Shown piece after piece: positions 24,735 to 37,700 of a stretch of DNA of 64,000 nt. The number at the start of each line of letters is the position of its first letter. Position 1 is the first letter of the stretch. The position numbers were made by a program, and so were the translations under genes. Source of the DNA: Mucor racemosus (taxonomy: Eukaryota; Mucoromycota; Mucoromycetes; Mucorales; Mucoraceae); contig JAPEHQ010000001.1 in assembly GCA_027405735.1 (NCBI GenBank), forward strand, positions 6,758,001 through 6,822,000, read 5' to 3'. The notes under the pieces are model-generated. The model was not told the origin of the DNA. It saw only the letters and a program-made list of their open reading frames with translations, and searched no databases.

Positions 24735-26669
24735 TATTTACAGTAATAGGCCTCAATCAAGCGGGTGCAGCACTGTCAATTCTTGAAAAAGCTCTCGAAT
24801 ATCATAAAATCTCTCATTTTTAAGACTCACAAGGCTTATAAGCGGAATATTAATTTTAAAAAATATTCTTGTCCAGATTATCAAATTTGACATTTTTCGA
24901 TTTTTTTTTTCTGGTTTTGCAAATCTGGAGTTAATTATACTACCAATTATAAAAACAGAAAAATATTTACATACACAAAATTTAGCGCTCTATTTGCTCA
25001 ATAAAAAACAACAAACATTTTTATTGCAAAATATTACATGAAAATCCTTTAACCAAAATTCCGTTTTTGGGACAAAAGTACAAATTTTCATTATTTAACA
25101 TTTAATATTAAGTTTTTATAAAATCTGTATCAGTCATGGCTACAATTTTCTCTCACAATGTAGTATATTTAAACGTTGATTTTGGTATCAAAATTTGGTT
25201 TTTCTGTTTTTTGATCAAAATCATGAGTATTGGTAAGGCTAAAATGAGCCCCGAAAATGACCGCTACAAAGACTGAATTTTCAGACTGCATATGGTTAAA
25301 TATAAGAAAAAGTTAAAAAAAGAAACGCTTTTTTATTTAAAACTTAGATATACCATACTATAAAAGACTTAGCAATTCAACCTTGCTATGCTCAATTACG
25401 GCGTCTTTCTACGATCTTGCTTTTGCAATTTTTTAATGAATGTATGATATGATAGACGGGTTTTCTGTTAAAAAAAATGTATGTTTCTATGATAACAGAT
25501 ATTGCCTATTTTGTTTGATTTATGGTTCATGCGTTGTGATGCTGCTTTTACATTGGCTGAAATGAGCAATTTCACAGGGTTTTACTCTCGCTAAATAATG
25601 TAAATCCTTGAAAATTCTTTTCTACATGTATTTTTTCTCTCTTTTTGTTTTCACATTCCAAGGATATATTCACTGTTTGATAAAACATATCAGACGACCA
25701 AGCTGGTGTTCTTTTCTTGTATCTGAATACGCATTCTAATTCTAACAACATATGAAACTAATGTTTTTAATATATGTAGCAGCCTACTATATTAAAGACT
25801 GATATTTTTATTTAAACGCATTTTAAGATCAAATACTGTATCATTATTTACCACTGTGTTGTTGAACGTATTTCTTGATTACGAGATCAAATGGAAGGGA
25901 TAATATTTATATCTGATCAATGAGAAGCTAGAACTGGCTACCAACGTATGGCATGTTCCAGAAAAATGATAAAGTTTCAAATGATATAGAAACAAAAAAA
26001 AAGAATCCCTTAATGTCTTGTCTAATAATCATAGTTTTGATCGTAGCTATACTTGAAACCAAATCTTTTTACAGCTGACAATCGTAAACCAAAATAGTAA
26101 GTTTAAAGAAGATCAATTTGTTAAAATTTTATGAGTAATAAAAAAGTAACATTTATAGCTTTAAATTTGGCTTGCATATAAATTTAAGCAGTAAGTTTCA
26201 TTTAATTTTATGCTCAAGCAAAAACCGTTGTTGCTGTAAACATTATTATAGTTATAAACATATTTACAATTAATAATAATTGCATGTATTGCTCTACATC
26301 TCTACATCAACAACGTATTGAATTGTATTATTGTCTATAATCTATATTAATAAAACCAAATGTAATTTAAAACCGTATTCCAGTAAAAAAAATGCAATGT
26401 TATTTTGAGAACGGCACGATGCTCAAGTACAAACCAATTTGTGCCCCATACAATCAGCTCATTATGCTCATGACCTTATTTTATTATTATGCACACATGG
26501 GATTAATGTTATGTACACTGACAGAATATATAATTCTGCACATACAGACTTTTCGCTGTGCTCGTGTGCAGTTTTTTTTTTGTTGTGCCCATGTGCATAT
26601 TGTTATCTTTTTAACCATATTCAGTGGGCACAACGAAATTATTTTTTGCAGCACAGGTTGGCCGTAGTA
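24735..26669 (+). repeat. Repeat R1, copy B (5'-truncated)
   Basis: Lacks the first ~750 bp of copy C, including the dynein fragment. It runs to the R1 3' end GGCCGTAGT and directly abuts the start of copy C. The last ~270 bp are crowded with GTGC/GCAC motifs. Confidence 0.82.
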
Positions 26670-29380
26670 ATATGCAGAAAACTCTTGAAGCATTGATTCT
26701 TTTTTTTTTTTTGGCAATGCTACAAATCATTCTTTAACATGACTGAATATTAATGAATTAGAGAAAATAAAACTAGTGAAAAGCTGACACCCAACAATGT
26801 GCATCGAGGTCAAGATTGATAACAGGTACAGTACATTCATTGTGTAGTGGAAATCGCAACATTTTAATGGATAGAAATTACAGGACCAAGACGTTGTGTT
26901 TTTTGTCTCAGGGTTTCTAAAAGGGTTTAAAAGCATACTTCATCAAACTTAGATGTTAAATACTCGCCATATGCTATTATTAGTATCATCTTGTTTTTGA
27001 TTTAATTGTTGTATTATTAAAAATCAAGTTTTTTGTAGCTTATAACAATGACAATGGGATGTTTCTAATTTTAGAATGACATTTACCATCAGGCAGGCTG
27101 ATGATACGTTTGATACTACTGTAGCTGGAAACAGTCAATTTAATTTATGGAATTTAAATGCAAATACCGAGGAGCCATTTGTAAGTACTTAAGTTGGTTC
27201 TGGTAAATGGTAAAACATTGAATAAATTGGCTTAGGACAAAGAGAAGAGTAAAAAGGCGGCAATAGGTTCCAGTGATGATTGTCATGTTTATGTTTATGA
27301 TATTGGAGAGGTAAGATTAAAGCTCAATGTAAATCAACTCTAGTGCAATACTTTTAAAATAAGACTATATTATCATCAAATGAACGATCACACAATATTA
27401 ATATGTATAAAGATTTACAGTAATAAGCTTGAATCAAGTGGATACAGCATCGTAAATTCTTGAAAAAGTTCTCAAATGTCGTAAAATTTCTTATTTTTAA
27501 GACTTACAAGGCTTATAAGCGGAATATTAATTTCAAAAAATTATTCTTGTCCAGATCATCAATTTTGACATTTTTTAATTTTTTTTTTTTGGTTTTGCAA
27601 ATCTAGAGTCAATTATATTACCAATTATAAAAACAAAAAATATACACATATGCAGAATTTAGCGCTCTATTTGCTCAATAAAAAATTAATAAACATTTTT
27701 ATTGCAAAATATAACATGAAAATCCTTTAATCAAAAAACTGTTTTTGGGCCAAAAATGCTAAGTTTCATTACTTAACATTTAATATTAAGTTTTTATAAA
27801 ATTTGTATCAGTCATGGCTACAATTTTCTCTCACAATGTAGTATATTTAAACGTTGATTTTGGTATCAAAATTTGATTTTTCTTTTTTTTTATTAAAATC
27901 ATGAGTGTTGGTAAGGACAAAATGAGGCTCGAAAATGTCCGCTACAAAAACTGAATTTTCAGACCTTACATGGTTAAATATAAGAAAAGTTAAAAAACGC
28001 TTTTTTATTTAAAACTGATATAGCATAGTATAAGAGACTTAGCCGTTCAATCTTGCTGTCTTGCTATGCTCAATTACGGCGTCGCCCTAGGGGCTTGCTT
28101 TTGTAATTTTTCAATGAATGTACTGTATGATATGACAGATAATTTTTCTTGTAGAAAAATGTATGTTTCTATGATAACAGATACTACCTATTTTGTTTAA
28201 TTTATGGTTTATGCGCTGTAATGCTGCTTTTACATTGGCTGAAATGTGCAATTTAGCAGGGTTTTAATTGCGCTAAATAATATAAAATCTTGAAATCCTT
28301 TTCTACGTGCGTTGTTTCTCTCTTTTTGTTTTCATATTCCAAGGATATATTTACCGTTTGAAAAGGCATATCAGATTACCAAGCTGGTATTCTTTTCGTT
28401 TATCTGAATACGCATGCTAACATAAGGGACTAATATTTTTAATATAGGTAGCAGTCTATACTAGAGACTGATATTCTCATTTAACCGCATTCTAAGATCA
28501 AATATCATTATTTACTACTGTATTGCTGGACGTATTTCTTGATGATTACCAGATCAAATCGAAGGCCATGATATTTATATCTACTCAATAAAAGCTAGAA
28601 CTGGCTACAAACCCACGAAATGTTCCAGAAAAGTGATAAAATTTCAAATGATATAGAAACAAAAATAAAAAAAGAGTAATCTAATGTCTTGTATAATAAC
28701 CATAGTTTTGATCGTAGCTACCGTATACTTGAAAGCAAATCTTTTTACAGCTGACAATCGTAAACCAAAATAGTAAGTTTAAAGAAGGCTAATTTGTTTA
28801 AATTTTATGCGTTGTGATAAAGTAATATATATAATCTTAGATTTGGCTTGCATATAAATTTAAGCAGTAAGTGTTATTTAAGTCTATGTTTGAGCAAAAA
28901 CCATTGTTGCTTTAAAAGTTATAGCTATAAACATATTTACAAATGATGATAGTTGTAAATATATTGGTTCTTACATGAATTGCTCTACATCAACAACGTA
29001 TTGAATTGTATTGTCTATAACTTATATTAATAAAAACAAATGTAATTTAAAACCCCATTCCAGTAAAAAAATACAATGGAATTTTGAGAACGACACGATG
29101 CTCATGTACAAACCAATTTGTACCCATACGATCAACTCATTATGCTCATGGTCAGATCTATTATTATGCACACATGGGATTAACGTTATGCACACGGACG
29201 GAATATAAAATTCTGGACATACAGGGTTAGCATTGTGCTCGTGTGCAGTTTCTTTTGTTGTGCCCCTGTGCATATTGTTATCTTTTTCACCATATTCAGT
29301 GAGCACAGCAGTTTAGGCTGTAGTGTGTAGTCCACCTGGGCACAACAAAATCATCTTGTGCAGCACAGGTCGGCCGTAGT
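26670..29380 (+). repeat. Repeat R1, copy C (fullest copy, ~2.7 kb)
   Basis: Starts at ATATGCAGAAAA and ends near GGCCGTAGT (29380). It carries the dynein fragment (27075-27310) and the whole 3' part. Copies B and C are head to tail with an offset of about 2.69 kb. A hairpin with arms GCACAA and TTGTGC lies about 20 bp before the end (about 29339-29360). No protein of a known transposon is encoded. Confidence 0.82.
27075..27310 (+). pseudogene. Dynein intermediate chain gene fragment in R1 copy C
   Basis: Second copy of the fragment at 2934-3168. FNLWNLNANTEEPF, KKAAIG and HVYVYDIGE are readable. It begins after an acceptor-like ATTTTAG and ends GAG followed by a donor-like GTAAGA. Stops include TAA after GTAAGTACT and TAG where the conserved tryptophan of ALNKLAW is expected. 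Shared and private disabling changes mean the fragment was probably already dead in the ancestor repeat. Confidence 0.7.
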
Positions 29381-32300
29381 GACGCATAATAAAAGTAGTT
29401 AAGCAAATTATGTCAAACATTTTGATATACAGTTTCAGATGCCAAGTCTAGTTTCAACAATTTTAGAGGGCGAAATAAGCTAGAAATAGAATTGGCTACA
29501 AAAATGGCTATAAAATATTTTCAAAAACCAACACTGTGGATTACATCCATTTAGATCTCTATTTTATATGGTCTCTAAGTTGAATAACAGCTAGAATAAA
29601 TCAGGAATCATTTTGATTTGACATGTCTGTAGATCGATACGGCAAGTAATCTTTTAATCGAGAAGTGAATCCTAAAAAATTATAATTATTGATCTGAACC
29701 ATAAATAAATGCATTATTGTTCAGTATTGTAATGATCTGTAATATTGGATAAATATTATGGTCAAAATGATATGCTAATGATATGATTTTTAACATCAGA
29801 GATTGGTGAACATTGGGTTAAAGGATGGTTGATGTTCTTATTTGTAAATTAGATATTTATTAAGGAAAATAAAGAAGGATGTAAAGAGGAAGAATGACAG
29901 ATAATTTTGTAAAGAATTATGGAAGGATTTTCCTGTAGTATTTATAGGAACATTTGAGATGGGCGTTACTGTTGTAAATTATTATAGTGTTAATTTGATT
30001 TATTACAAATATGGCCTGGTTTTATGCATGATAAAATTAGGACCTAAAGATATCGGGTAGATTGTGGAAATGTCATGTTTCTATTTTCTCTCATTAATTT
30101 AGAATATAGATTAGAAATCGTGTATAAATAAAAGGACATCTTGCTATCAAAAAAGTCAGTTAAGTTCTACTTTTAATCTTAAAAAACCCTGACGTTATCT
30201 AGTCGAATTCCTATTGTTTTTTATACTTTTTTTCCGTGAATATCTCTACTTATTCCACAGGATCTTTATCTTGTGAATACAAAAAATTAACACTTTAAGA
30301 TACTGTAAGTGCTCAATTTTTTGCAATCAATTTTAGGTGAATTTTGGTCAATTTTCGGCCAGTGCACTTTTATATTCTGGTATTAACTCTTTTATTTTCG
30401 GACTGTTATTAATGACCAACAATAGAGGGAAGGTACATCTTATTTAAAGATTTGACTTGATTCGACTCAATATTGAGCAAAAAATTCGAAATTCTGTTTA
30501 GGATACTGACTAAATATTGAGACTTTGATTATGTAATACTAATTATTATGCGCACAGAAGGCATTTTTCATCGTAAGTTTTTAATAGCTTATCAGGACAT
30601 AATTATTAGAGTTATAAACATTGGGAAATGATGCATATAAACTTTATTTCAATTATTGAATAAGGTGAAGTGGTTATATCATATTATATGTAGTCCAACG
30701 TCCAAGGCAATGTGCTATTATTTAAGTTGAGCCATGACAGTGTAAATCTGTATTGAGATTCACATGGATTCTTTCCGTTATAAATAATATGCTTCTCCCG
30801 TATAATCAACCATTAACGAATATTCCATCCACTTAACTTTGCTTCCTCTTTGTCGAAACTGGTTCTGGTCAATCTATTCCCATCAAAACCTTCAATAACT
30901 GATCTTCGAACTTATGAAATCAGAATTTAACTATTATCAAATACTATATTCTATATCTGCACTCCTAAAACATATAAATGACTGATCTTTTATACTCATA
31001 GTTTGACTCCTTCATCTTTTTTTCTTTTGAAATAATATAATTAAATAAATATAATATCTAGTTCTAATTGTATTTTAGCTGGTTACTATCTTTAAGTATA
31101 TACATAAACAAAATCATCTCAAAACTGAGAGTTTTCTACTGGTTTTCTATATTTATTAATCATTTTTTGTTCGCTCATTTTGGCTATATAACCACCGAAT
31201 GACATCGTTTTCAGCTAAAATATACCACTACGACTGTCATTTACATGAGAAAAAATACCATCTATTTTTTGCGATACTACGTGATGGTGTAAATAATATG
31301 AAAATTGAAATTATTAATTCCGTAATGATTGTTCTTTTTGAGTATTATTGTGAGAACGACGCTTTTATGTATTATTATAAATGTGAGGAGTAAGATTTAG
31401 TTATACTGTAGTATTACAATAGAAAGAAATTGACAAATATTGCTAAATTCAAACCACTGTTATACAGTAGTAATTATAAGCTGTAACACATTTGAATTAA
31501 TGCCGTGGTAGGGTGTGGGATAGAATATACCATTCATGGACATGTTGAATTTAGAGGTTCAAGATTACTTCAAATTTTTCTATTTGGATTTAGTTGTTGA
31601 CATTGAGTAGAAGGCGGCATATACGGTTGAAATAACATCTATTATTTAGATTTTTTACTTTCATTGGGCTTATATTGTTTGTACGCTTTCTGATAATTTG
31701 ATAAATCACTTTTTTTGGGTTTATATTAATAAAATAATGGGGTAGAAAATTTATCTGAAAAAATATGCAAAAATTTATAGCATATATTATACTAAATTGG
31801 TACCAGTTTCACCACTTCTAGATGGACCTCAGACAGATAAAATACACCTATCTTTATAATGACGCTGTAGATAACACAATTACAAATATAGAGCATATTA
31901 TTAGAATAGAAGTGGTAAACAAGCCTTTGAGAGTGGATGAACATGTATGTATTAAGAGCGTAGCACTTCAGAATAACAAACTTTTAAGGGTAATACCAAT
32001 GTAATACTAGGTATATAAATTTATAAATTGATAAGCAACAAATTTTTGTAAGTTTTATTTTGCCCTTACCACTTTCAAACAACAACTGGGGGAAATCAAG
32101 ATATTTAGCAAAGAAGATATAGCAAAAGATAAAAGACTAATAATTACAGATTATTTTATTTCAATATAAAGATGATATTCTTAAAAGAATATTTATTATC
32201 TTATGTAGACAGCATTTATATGGTTTGGCTAATACAAATAAAGTCAGTTGACATTCATATAAAACAATACAAATTATTTACCTACTGGATATTTATCGAG

Positions 32301-32879
32301 GAAATTGAATTAACAATCAGGGTCCCTTGTTAGTTTCTAACGTAGTGGATAAGTATGCATCGTAATTATTATAGGCCTTTATAAACAGAAGATCTTCATG
32401 AATGAGATGAAAACAATAACTTAATAAAATGGTGTATGTAAGAATTATAATCAGAAGTAAAACTATTCTCAGACTTACTTTTTTCAGCTCTACAAATTAA
32501 AAAGATTCAAACTAAAAGAGAAGAAATTAGATTTACAGACTTTTTTTGGCTCATTTATTTATAAACCCCTGTGTGGTTTTAAAAAAAAAAGGTACTTTTT
32601 TTATTTTCATTAAATATGTGATCCATATTTTTGCCAATGGTCACTCTTCCAAAAAAAAAAATTGGCGAACAATTTTCGGACGCGGCCATCTAATAATATT
32701 TTCAGACTGTAAATTTCTAGAAAAAATTACCGGACAGTCCGGATGCGGCTGTTTAAATATCTCAAGCAGCTGTGAGATTTAAGTATCGAAATTTCATACA
32801 AAAATTAAAATTTGACTGTAAAACTAATTATTCAAAGGCTTATTTTTTGTAGAATATAAAATGCAACGTACAACAGTAC
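29381..32879. other. 3.5-kb gene-poor stretch with an LTR-like segment
   Basis: No convincing gene. At about 29850-30310 the order GACAGATAA, TAGTATTTATA, then GTATAAATAAAAGGACATC resembles LTR-like type b. The small open frames at 31199-31393 and 31822-32004 show no known motif. Confidence 0.4.
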
Positions 32880-33238
32880 TGATGCGTCCACAAGTCTGAG
32901 TACACTCCTTGGTTGTGATTATGACACATTTTGGTATGATAAGTTCTACATCATTGCTGTGCATTATGTTATAAAGCTCAGTTTATATTAGATGTATTGA
33001 GGAATGTGGAACTAGTGTGTGTCGCCTAGACTTGATTTGATATATATATAAATAGACTTATTTTAGATTATTCATATAATTAGAGAAAGTGAATATAAAA
33101 GAAGACATTTTGATCTTATAATAAAGTTCTTTAGTTTTTTTAATGTGTTCTTTCATTTATAGCAGTTTTCCTTTATTTTTATTAAATGATTTAGGACATG
33201 TTTTAGCGTTGAGATTGATATAATCTCCTGGCATAACA
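32880..33238 (-). mobile_element. Solo LTR, second copy (inverted, diverged)
   Basis: Reverse-complement match to the solo LTR at 3222-3569 along its whole length. The 5' end reads TGTTATGCCAGGAG on the minus strand. Substitutions are many and no target duplication is left, so this is an older insertion. Confidence 0.72.
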
Positions 33239-33949
33239 CACACAATGAAATGCCCAGGAATTCGAATAAATAATGGAGCAAGAAAAATGTATAATTTAAT
33301 AAAGGAACTTGTTAAATTAAATCACACACAAAAAGTGAAGATCATCTTTATTTAACATCAATAATTTGTCCTATTTATATACAAATTCTATATTACATTT
33401 ATCCGTTAGATCAGTTTTGGATCGATTATATCTTTCTGACATTTCATTGTCAGATCATTTTATTTACATTTGTAACACAGCACATTTCAGTTGAGTTTAT
33501 TTTATATAGCTATATCCAACGAGTGAATATGTCTCACATATCCCGTTTCCTGGATCTTATTTTAGAACAATAAGAACAATCAAGAATGTTACCACAGATC
33601 AGTTAGCTGACTTCTTATCAATAAGGATTACAAATCAAAAGGTTCATTATCTTACAAATAACCGGTGGATGCAACACACAATATACAGAATTAGCCTAAC
33701 TTAAAAAGTATAAGATGGTGCAACCGGATTCGAAAAAGAGTTTTCAAAATCATAAATTTCAAAGGCTTTATAAAAGTAAAATATACATGGGTATTCATTT
33801 GATTTTAAAATATATATCCATCATTGCATTCAAATACATATTGGTATTTTTCATTCGAAAAAGATTTTCTATAAATTATTTAAAAAAAAAGGAAACTGGT
33901 ATTTTGAAATTTGGTAAAAAAATTCATTTTTAAAAAATTTACCCAGAGG
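33239..33949. other. Intergenic with a possible LTR remnant
   Basis: GTGGATGCAACA at about 33664-33675 equals the 3' end of the solo LTR, but the sequence before it does not match the rest of that LTR. No gene seen. Confidence 0.3.
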
Positions 33950-34068
33950 CAAGCAAAATTTTCATTATTTTTTCATTGCTTCTTACAGCATTTACTATAC
34001 CACTAAAGAAAATATGGACGGTATTACCTGCTGGGAATTCGAGGTAATACACACTATAGCTGCGGTGA
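33950..34068 (+). repeat. Fragment of a TCACT-ended MITE (right end)
   Basis: Resembles 34610-34724, including TATTACCTGC, then GGGAAT, then CTATAGCTGCGGTGA at its end. The left half is missing. Confidence 0.6.
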
Positions 34069-34352
34069 CCGAAATTATAATATAGCATTACAAAATAAAA
34101 TTACAATTTCAACACTCAGCCATAACTGTTATGTACCTATAATAGCCGAAGGCGATTAGGTATTTTAGTCTGTAATTAATAAGGAACAACTATTAATAAA
34201 TGTAGTAGTAATATATTTATATTAAAAAGACGTTAGCTTTATTATTGAGTTATATAACGTGAGCTTATATACTCATAACTAGTAATAGCTAAATGCTGAA
34301 CAGATTTATAAGAGCGAATAGCTAGGAAAGGAAGGGAGAGATGTCACGTGAG

Positions 34353-34724
34353 TCACTGCAACTAATTCTCGCTGAATACGCAGGGAATACGCGTGGTAAA
34401 ACGAACATATTACCTCCGTATTCAGTAAATGGTAATACGAACATATTACCTTACAGTGGAATACGGTGTAGTAATACGCTCATATTATGGTGATGGAACT
34501 CGCATATTACATGCATACTCCAACGTTTTATTCAACATTTTACGCTTTCTACAGGCTCTCTATATTCTTAAACCTTTTTTTATTTGCTCATTTTGAAAAT
34601 ATTACCATTATATTACAATGTTTTCAAATTCTTTCATTGCTTACATAATTTTCTTTACACTAAAAAAAATCTGGGCGTATTACCTGCAGGGAATACGAGG
34701 GAATACGCTCTGTAGTTGCAGTGA
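34353..34724. mobile_element. 372-bp MITE with 12-bp inverted repeats
   Basis: Begins TCACTGCAACTA and ends TAGTTGCAGTGA, a perfect inverted pair. Inside, GGTAATACG, GGAATACG and their reverse complements recur near both ends, like subterminal binding sites. No clear target duplication. Its right end is separated by one base from the left end of the next candidate element. Confidence 0.7.
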
Positions 34725-34725
34725 G

Positions 34726-37700
34726 TCACTACAGCTTTATGATCACCCTAATATCCCATAATATAACCCTAATATGGCCGTATTAGATGCTGTATTAGGG
34801 TAGTCATAAAATGAACGTTTTGGGGTATACCCTAATATCGCTCCTAATACGGCTGGGTTAAATACCCTAATACAACTCTAATACAGCAGGATTAGCTACC
34901 TTATTTCCCTAATACACCTCTAATACAGCCGTATTAGACTCTGTTCTATATTGTCTAATTGGACCATTATCATCTCTTTTCATCAAAATCACGTATATTT
35001 TCATTTGTTCATTGGCTTATTATTATATCTTTCCATCAGATTACGTATTTTTCAGTTAAATTATTGGCTTTTATTTACATTTTAGATGTAGATGTTTACA
35101 TATTACTGGATTCTATATATATCAAATCCATACAGTATTGGTTGATATTTACGATATTTGTTATTGATTGATACTCAACTATGAATAGATAGCAGATACG
35201 CCATTATCTTTTTTTTATGGGTATATGAAAAATACATTAATAGATCATTGTATGGTTGTAGATTAAAAGGATTTTATTAAAAGAATAGTAGTATTAATGG
35301 TGGCTATGGCAATATGTATATTATATGCATTGGCTTGGATGTCATTACCACAGCGGAAGATATAAAGACAACACGACAACACCTACCTTGAGTTTTATTA
35401 CATTGAACCTACAGTAATCTAGACCGTGCTTATAAAGGATGCTCCTAATCAAATACAGAGTAGCTACATCAAAAGAGAAATCATCAGCTAAGATTCAAAT
35501 TTCTTTTAAATAGAAAGATTATCAAATTATATACATACATTATTACATCATTGAAGGTCCAGCGCAAGAAACAGAAGATATTCCTGAAGGTCCAATCTAT
35601 TAAATAATAAAAAAGAGATGAGTATACACTTAACCGTAAGAAAGAGTAGACGTCTTACCTGAAACCAGTGGGCATAAACAGTAAAAATCTAGTATTAAAA
35701 GTTGACAATGTCAGATATAGTACAAAGCATGAATAATATATAAATCTTACCATGAAGTGATCAATTTGGATTATACACAGGAAAGGCTAATGTTAGATGC
35801 TTATATGCTTAAACATTTTTGTTATATTGTACAGCATTTACCTTGTAAAAAATAGAAGACTCAAAATAGAGGGCGTTGGATATATATATAACAATAATAA
35901 AAAAAAAAGATAGGAAAATAAGAAGAAGAAGGAAAATTTGCAAGAATCAAATGTAAATCATTTTTATATACTCCATTTTCTGTGATACGAAAGCTTGATT
36001 TCCTTGTATAGAACTCCCAAAACATTATAAACATACAAAATAATAACACTATCAAATAAATAAATTGCCTACAGTTACAATAATTGCACGCAAAATTAAA
36101 ATTGAGGAATACAGAATACGCACATTTTTGAAATTAATGCATATATCAATCTGTGCTTTTAGGTTTTTGTATGAATTTGTATTACATTTATAGCTAAATT
36201 GGCTATAGAATAATTCAGTGGAAAGTATAGGTGGTGTATCTTAAAAAATAATGTCAATTTCCAAATTGAAATGGCTCATAAATGGAAATGAATTCAATAT
36301 AAATTTAAATGAAATTTGTAGTTTATTATCTGCATATCACAAGATTGTATATTTATATTGATTCAAACCATTAGACATGCCTTCATTGTCGAAATCATAA
36401 CAATCTAATGTTGTTTTGATCAGATAAGCAAAAAAAATTTATACCAATTTTAATTTTTATGACCCAAATTTGACACAATCAACTATACAATGTATATTCT
36501 AAAATAAAGTCTAGGTGCTTCTCTTTGGTGTGATATTTTTTGTTTCTACTTTTATTTGTAAAAATGATGTTTTTACATCCAAAATATGTACTATGTTTTC
36601 CCCCACAAAGTCAAATTGTTGCATATATATCTTTTTTTTTTTTTTGCTGCAAATGCAATATGATCCATCCATAAAAGTTCCAAATACTCTTAATTACCTT
36701 TTCCATTATTATTTAAAACATTTTGTCAAAGCATATCCTCATTTCCTTCATCATTTTCTCATAATACCAATATTCATCAAGCCAAATCTATTCTCCATTT
36801 GGTCTTTTTTTTCAGCGATAATCCACATGGTTGAAATGCAAAGTATATTATCAATCAATAGAACAATAGTTACTGGTTTTAACTACTACTGTTTAGCATC
36901 AAAAATCTATTCATAAAAATCAGAAATGTCAATATTATTGTAGCAATATCACATAAAATAATACGAACCAATAATTTGTTTTGAAAATATTCGTGTTTCT
37001 GCTCAAATTCCTAGTAATTCTTTTTTTAACGTGATTTTGATATCCAGGGGCACAAATTCGACTATTTAAAATCAAATAAACTTGAAACCGTTAATGCATT
37101 AATGATATCAATCTATGTAAATGCAAATGGTAGCTAGGTAACTTAAAAACATATACAAAAAAAAGGTACAAAAAAAAAAAAGAAATTTTTTTTTTTTCAA
37201 AACTTTGTCACGATTTTTGTAAGCCCGGCGGGGGGGGACCGCATTAATATTTTCAACAATGAACAATGCCAACAGAGCTTATAGCTTCAGAATAATTATG
37301 TATTTTGATTTATTGATGCTAAAATTGGGGAAAATGGATAATTTTTTTTTTATCTGAATCTAAAAAGTTGTACCTTTTTTTTTATATAGTGGGTAAATAC
37401 AGGTTTATGTAATATTCAGTTATCTACATAAGCGTTTTAAGACATCTGACAGCATACAGCAGCCAATCAAATCAGATTTATTAGTGAGGGTGATAATTTC
37501 ACTGCATATTTTCTTTTAGTGGGGCTTTAGCAACAGCTTTTAATGTGGAAAAAGCAATAAATTGAATTTTTCGCTTAGTTATTACACTAAAAAAAAAAAA
37601 ATAAGGCTCTTTGGCGTATCCATCACTTTTAATATGTTTTGAAATACGTCATTTTTGAACAACTATATCTCGACAACTAGGCTACATCCGTCTCACATCC

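Noticed and set aside
26392..26696. Two overlapping frames in the R1 3' end
   Set aside because: The corresponding frames in copy C are broken, and the sequence is explained by the GTGC-rich repeat end.
26670..29380. R1 as a proven Helitron
   Set aside because: Gene capture, tandem copies and a 3' hairpin fit, but I see no CTRR end or 5' TC, and no Rep-helicase gene. Left unclassified.
34726..34960. Telomere-like CCCTAA motifs
   Set aside because: The repeats are irregular (CCCTAATA with spacers, both orientations), not a tandem array, and fit subterminal repeats of a mobile element better.
36515..36916. 133-codon plus-strand open frame
   Set aside because: Dominated by phenylalanine, isoleucine and serine as expected from AT-rich non-coding DNA; no domain or signal-peptide logic; not conserved in any other copy in the window.
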